A stretch of DNA of 7,191 nt. Source: JBHWPB01 sp043424675 (GTDB taxonomy: Bacteria; Bacillota; Bacilli; Lactobacillales; Carnobacteriaceae_A). Made by a program: the position numbers and the translations under genes. Below, piece after piece: positions 4,572 through 7,191 of the stretch (position 1 is its first letter; each line of letters begins with the position of its first letter). A model generated the notes under the pieces. It was not told the origin of the DNA. It searched no databases and saw only the letters and a program-made list of their open reading frames with translations. The stretch covers positions 1-7,191 of the forward strand of contig JBHWPB010000107.1 in NCBI GenBank assembly GCA_043424675.1, written 5' to 3'.

Positions 4572-6404
4572 TTATTTTGTTTTCTTTTTAGCTGCTTTTT
4601 CTCGAGCGTTAGTATCTAATATTTTTTTGCGTAGGCGCACGTTTTCTGGCGTTACTTCACAATATTCATCGTCATCTAAAAACTCTAACGATTCTTCTAA
4701 AGTAAGATGACGAGGAGCTTTTATTGTGTTGGTTTGATCTTTATTGGCAGAACGTACGTTAGTTTTTTGTTTTTCTTTCGTAATATTAACCGAAATATCA
4801 TTGTCTCGGTTATGTTCTCCAACAATCATCCCTTCATAGATTTCAGTTCCTGGATCAATGAACATTACGCCTCGGTCTTCAATATTCATGATACCGTATG
4901 TGGTTGTTTTTCCGTTTTCCATTGAAACAATGGCTCCCGAGCTCCGTTCACCTAAAGTATCTTCGATTAGTGGCCCATATTCTTCAAAGGTGTGGTTTAT
5001 GATTCCATAACCACGAGTCATAGAGATAAACTTGTTCGTGAATCCGATTAACCCTCTCGCCGGTACTCGGAATTTCAAGATAGTTTGCCCCGTCCCTGTT
5101 GGAGCCATATCTAACATGTCTCCTTTGCGTTCACTTAGACTTTCGATAATCGAACCAACATACTCATCTGGTGTTTCGATGTGGACGCTTTCATAGGGTT
5201 CCATCTTCATATCATCTATTTCACGGATAATAACTTCTGGTTTAGATACTTGCAGTTCAAACCCCTCACGACGCATATTTTCAACTAAAATAGATAAATG
5301 CAATTCCCCGCGTCCTGAAACGATCCAGCGATCTGGAGTCTCTGTATTTTCGACACGTAAAGAAACATCTGTTTCTAACTCACTCATCAATCGGTCTTCT
5401 ATTTGACGAGAAGTAACATATTTTCCTTCTCTTCCTGCAAATGGAGAATCGTTAATTAAGAAATTCATTTTTAAGGTCGGTTCATCAATGCGGTGAGGCT
5501 CTAATGGTTCTAGAACATCTGGAGCTGTCACTGTTTCTCCAATGTAAATATCTTCTACACCAGATACTGCAATTAAATCTCCTGCTTCTGCTCTTTCAAT
5601 TTCGCGTTTTTCTAAGCCGTAAAAACCATATAATTTTGTTACTCTAAAGTTTTCAACCGAGCCGTCTAATTTGTTTAATGCCACTTGGTCTCCTACTTCA
5701 ATAGACCCTCTGAAAATACGGCCAATCCCCATGCGACCAATGTAATCGTTGTAATCCAGCATAGACACCTGAAATTGTAAAGGCTCTTCGCTTTTATCTT
5801 CAGGTGCTGGGATTTCATTGACAATCATTTCATAAATTGGATCCATTGTTTCTTCTTGATCTTGAGGATCAGATGATACACTGCTTGTCCCATTTATAGC
5901 TGATGCATACAGTACTGGGAAATCAATTTGATCATCATCTGCACCTAATTCAATAAATAAGTCTAAGACTTGATCCACAACTTCTTCTGGCCTTGCATTA
6001 GGCTTATCAATTTTATTGATAACAACTGTAGGAGTTAAGTTAGCTTCTAATGCTTTCTTTAACACAAAACGCGTTTGAGGCATAGTACCTTCATAGGAAT
6101 CTACTACCAACAATACTCCATCTACCATTGTCATAATTCTTTCTACTTCTCCACCAAAGTCTGCGTGCCCTGGTGTATCTACTATATTTAATTTGTGGTC
6201 ATTATATTGGACAGATGTTATTTTGGATAGAATAGTGATCCCACGTTCTTTCTCTATATCATCTGAGTCCATGACACGATCTCCAATTTCTCCATGGGAG
6301 TCTAAGGTATCTGACTGTTTTAATAATTCATTGACCAAAGTTGTTTTACCATGGTCTACGTGAGCAATAATAGCAACATTTCTAATATTTTCTCTCAAAC
6401 TCAT
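4572..6404 (-). CDS. typA: Translational GTPase TypA/BipA
   Basis: TypA is a ribosome-binding GTPase of the EF-G class needed for 50S assembly and growth under cold and other stresses. The 610-residue length is typical. The G domain shows AHVDHGKT (14-21), RGIT (54-57), DTPGH (76-80), NKID (130-133) and an SA motif near 168. It is followed by a beta-barrel domain II (about 205-295), an EF-G III-like domain (about 308-385, with SGRGELHLSIL at 363-373), a V-like domain (about 390-480) and the family-specific C-terminal domain, including NRDNDISVN (532-540) and an APRHLTLEESLEFLDDDE segment (563-580). These features rule out LepA and EF-G. GGAGG at 6412-6416, 7 nt before the ATG, fixes the start. 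It lies 77 nt after the damaged monophosphatase gene and ends in its own terminator. Confidence 0.97.
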   Translation of the reverse strand: MSLRENIRNVAIIAHVDHGKTTLVNELLKQSDTLDSHGEIGDRVMDSDDIEKERGITILSKITSVQYNDHKLNIVDTPGHADFGGEVERIMTMVDGVLLVVDSYEGTMPQTRFVLKKALEANLTPTVVINKIDKPNARPEEVVDQVLDLFIELGADDDQIDFPVLYASAINGTSSVSSDPQDQEETMDPIYEMIVNEIPAPEDKSEEPLQFQVSMLDYNDYIGRMGIGRIFRGSIEVGDQVALNKLDGSVENFRVTKLYGFYGLEKREIERAEAGDLIAVSGVEDIYIGETVTAPDVLEPLEPHRIDEPTLKMNFLINDSPFAGREGKYVTSRQIEDRLMSELETDVSLRVENTETPDRWIVSGRGELHLSILVENMRREGFELQVSKPEVIIREIDDMKMEPYESVHIETPDEYVGSIIESLSERKGDMLDMAPTGTGQTILKFRVPARGLIGFTNKFISMTRGYGIINHTFEEYGPLIEDTLGERSSGAIVSMENGKTTTYGIMNIEDRGVMFIDPGTEIYEGMIVGEHNRDNDISVNITKEKQKTNVRSANKDQTNTIKAPRHLTLEESLEFLDDDEYCEVTPENVRLRKKILDTNAREKAAKKKTK

Positions 6405-6454
6405 TATCGAGCCTCCGATTATTTAATACTAACTAGCAACTTTCCAATTTTAGT

Positions 6455-6477
6455 ACTTTACAAGCGCTTTGTAAAGT
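6455..6477. promoter_or_regulatory. 9-bp palindrome in the gap before typA, role unknown
   Basis: ACTTTACAA (6455-6463) and TTGTAAAGT (6469-6477) are perfect inverted copies around the 5-nt centre GCGCT. It starts 4 nt after the monophosphatase stop and ends about 50 nt before typA. The middle, AAAGCGCTT on the minus strand, resembles the core of a catabolite-responsive element, but the outer TG and CA are absent, so CcpA binding is not claimed. A T-run follows on the plus strand only, so it is not a standard terminator for the minus-strand genes. An operator or an intercistronic RNA hairpin are both possible. Confidence 0.45.
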
Positions 6478-6481
6478 TTTC

Positions 6482-7191
6482 TTAACTATTTTTTTGCATA
6501 GCGTTTAAAACATCTTGATAACTGCTTGGATAGGCGAAAATAATTGAATTGTTTTTCAGTAAATCAATTGAACTGCCATCAAAGCGCGAATGTTTCAAAT
6601 TTAGTTCATCCAACATAATAAGTCCTGGGGCAATATCCCAAGGTGACAAGGAAGAAGATATATAAGCCACTATATCTTCTTCGAGGATGCCTAGGATTTC
6701 ATGGGCAGCCGATCCTCTCATCCTAATGCCCATAGAGCGATCCAACCCTTGACGGATATTTCTATAGTCAGGTTTAGTACTACTTTTGAATTAATCGCAA
6801 CTAAGCCACTATCTAAGGAATAGTCTTTCTTTGTGAGCTCCAGACGTTCCTCATTCTTATAGACTCCCTGCTCTCTAATAGCATAATACATATTCTGTCT
6901 GTTAACATCAAAAATATAGCCCATCATCCCTATCCCTTTATGGTATACAGCAACCATGATTGCGAAATTATCTTGCTGGAAGACATAATTTAATGTTCCA
7001 TCGATAGGGTCGATAAACCATACCGTATCATCTTCTAAAGAAGTGAGCTTATCTCCTTGTCCTTCTTCTGCTATGATTTTTTCTCCAGGATAAAACTTAC
7101 GGATCTCTTCTATAAAATATTGCTCTATCCTCTTATCCATGTCAGTAACAAGATCTTTATAAGAAGATTTGAAAGAAACCTCTCTCAGTAT
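6482..7191 (-). pseudogene. suhB: Inositol monophosphatase family gene, frameshifted, 5' end outside the window
   Basis: Members are Mg-dependent phosphatases acting on inositol phosphate or related small phosphates; the true substrate here is unknown. About 236 residues are visible of a usual 255-265. The frame is open at the right edge (SSYKDLVTD before the first internal Met) and continues with AEEG and the metal-binding WFIDPIDGT, up to VAINSK. At a run of four A's (plus-strand T's 6784-6787) homology jumps by -1 into the next frame: STKPDYRNIRQGLDRSMGI, then RGSAAHEI and the second metal motif PWDIAPG, ending at 6482. Left unshifted, the first frame reads about 30 unrelated residues to a TGA at 6718. 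Restoring one A joins the two halves perfectly. The cause could be a real mutation or a sequencing error. The gene symbol is by family only. Confidence 0.85.

Noticed and set aside
6482..6745. Separate short gene starting at an internal ATG
   Set aside because: Its sequence is the C-terminal half of the monophosphatase, and homology extends upstream of that ATG to the frameshift.
6784..6790. Programmed -1 frameshift joining the two halves of the monophosphatase gene
   Set aside because: The site has only four A's and no X-XXY-YYZ slippery heptamer in frame; this family is not known for recoding. Mutation or sequencing error fits better.

Overview
This window looks like the chromosome of a low-GC Gram-positive bacterium, most likely a member of the Lactobacillales (Carnobacteriaceae or Enterococcaceae type). 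The evidence is strong AGGAGG-type ribosome binding sites, AT-rich genes, and the minus-strand gene order inositol monophosphatase - typA - ftsW - ylbG - rsmD - coaD, an arrangement of housekeeping genes familiar from that order. The order-level placement is an inference from gene order and protein similarity recalled from memory. No genus can be named.

Layout, read along the minus strand from the right end. An inositol-monophosphatase-family gene (6482-7191, 5' end outside the window) is broken by an apparent one-base deletion. A 77-nt gap with a 9-bp palindrome separates it from an intact typA/bipA (4572-6404), which ends in a convincing intrinsic terminator (4504-4547). Next comes a strong-looking promoter for ftsW (4446-4474). 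The next gene is not ftsW but an IS200/IS605-family insertion of about 1.84 kb (approximately 2596-4438). After it come ftsW (1369-2550), ylbG (1050-1367), rsmD (452-1021) and coaD (1-459, 3' end outside the window). The last four are tightly packed: a 1-nt gap, a 28-nt gap and an 8-nt overlap. They probably form one operon covering division-site peptidoglycan synthesis, 16S rRNA methylation and coenzyme A synthesis.

The insertion element has divergent genes. Its transposase gene tnpA (minus strand) is dead: the first His of the HUH motif is Pro, and two in-frame TGA codons precede the catalytic Tyr. Its tnpB (plus strand) is full length with the whole RuvC triad and zinc-finger cysteines, followed by a structured region that fits an omega-RNA. 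Both ends carry near-identical hairpins in the same orientation, as expected for this family. A perfect 14-bp inverted repeat lies between the two genes.

The most interesting point is where the element sits. Its right end abuts the predicted transcription start of the ftsW promoter, so the promoter and the ftsW operon are now about 1.9 kb apart. The predicted guide of the omega-RNA is the ftsW -10 region itself, and the displaced promoter fires antisense through the omega-RNA and tnpB. An element that can no longer move by itself, but keeps a probably active RNA-guided nuclease addressed to the promoter of a cell-division operon, is worth testing. No CRISPR array, tRNA or rRNA was seen.
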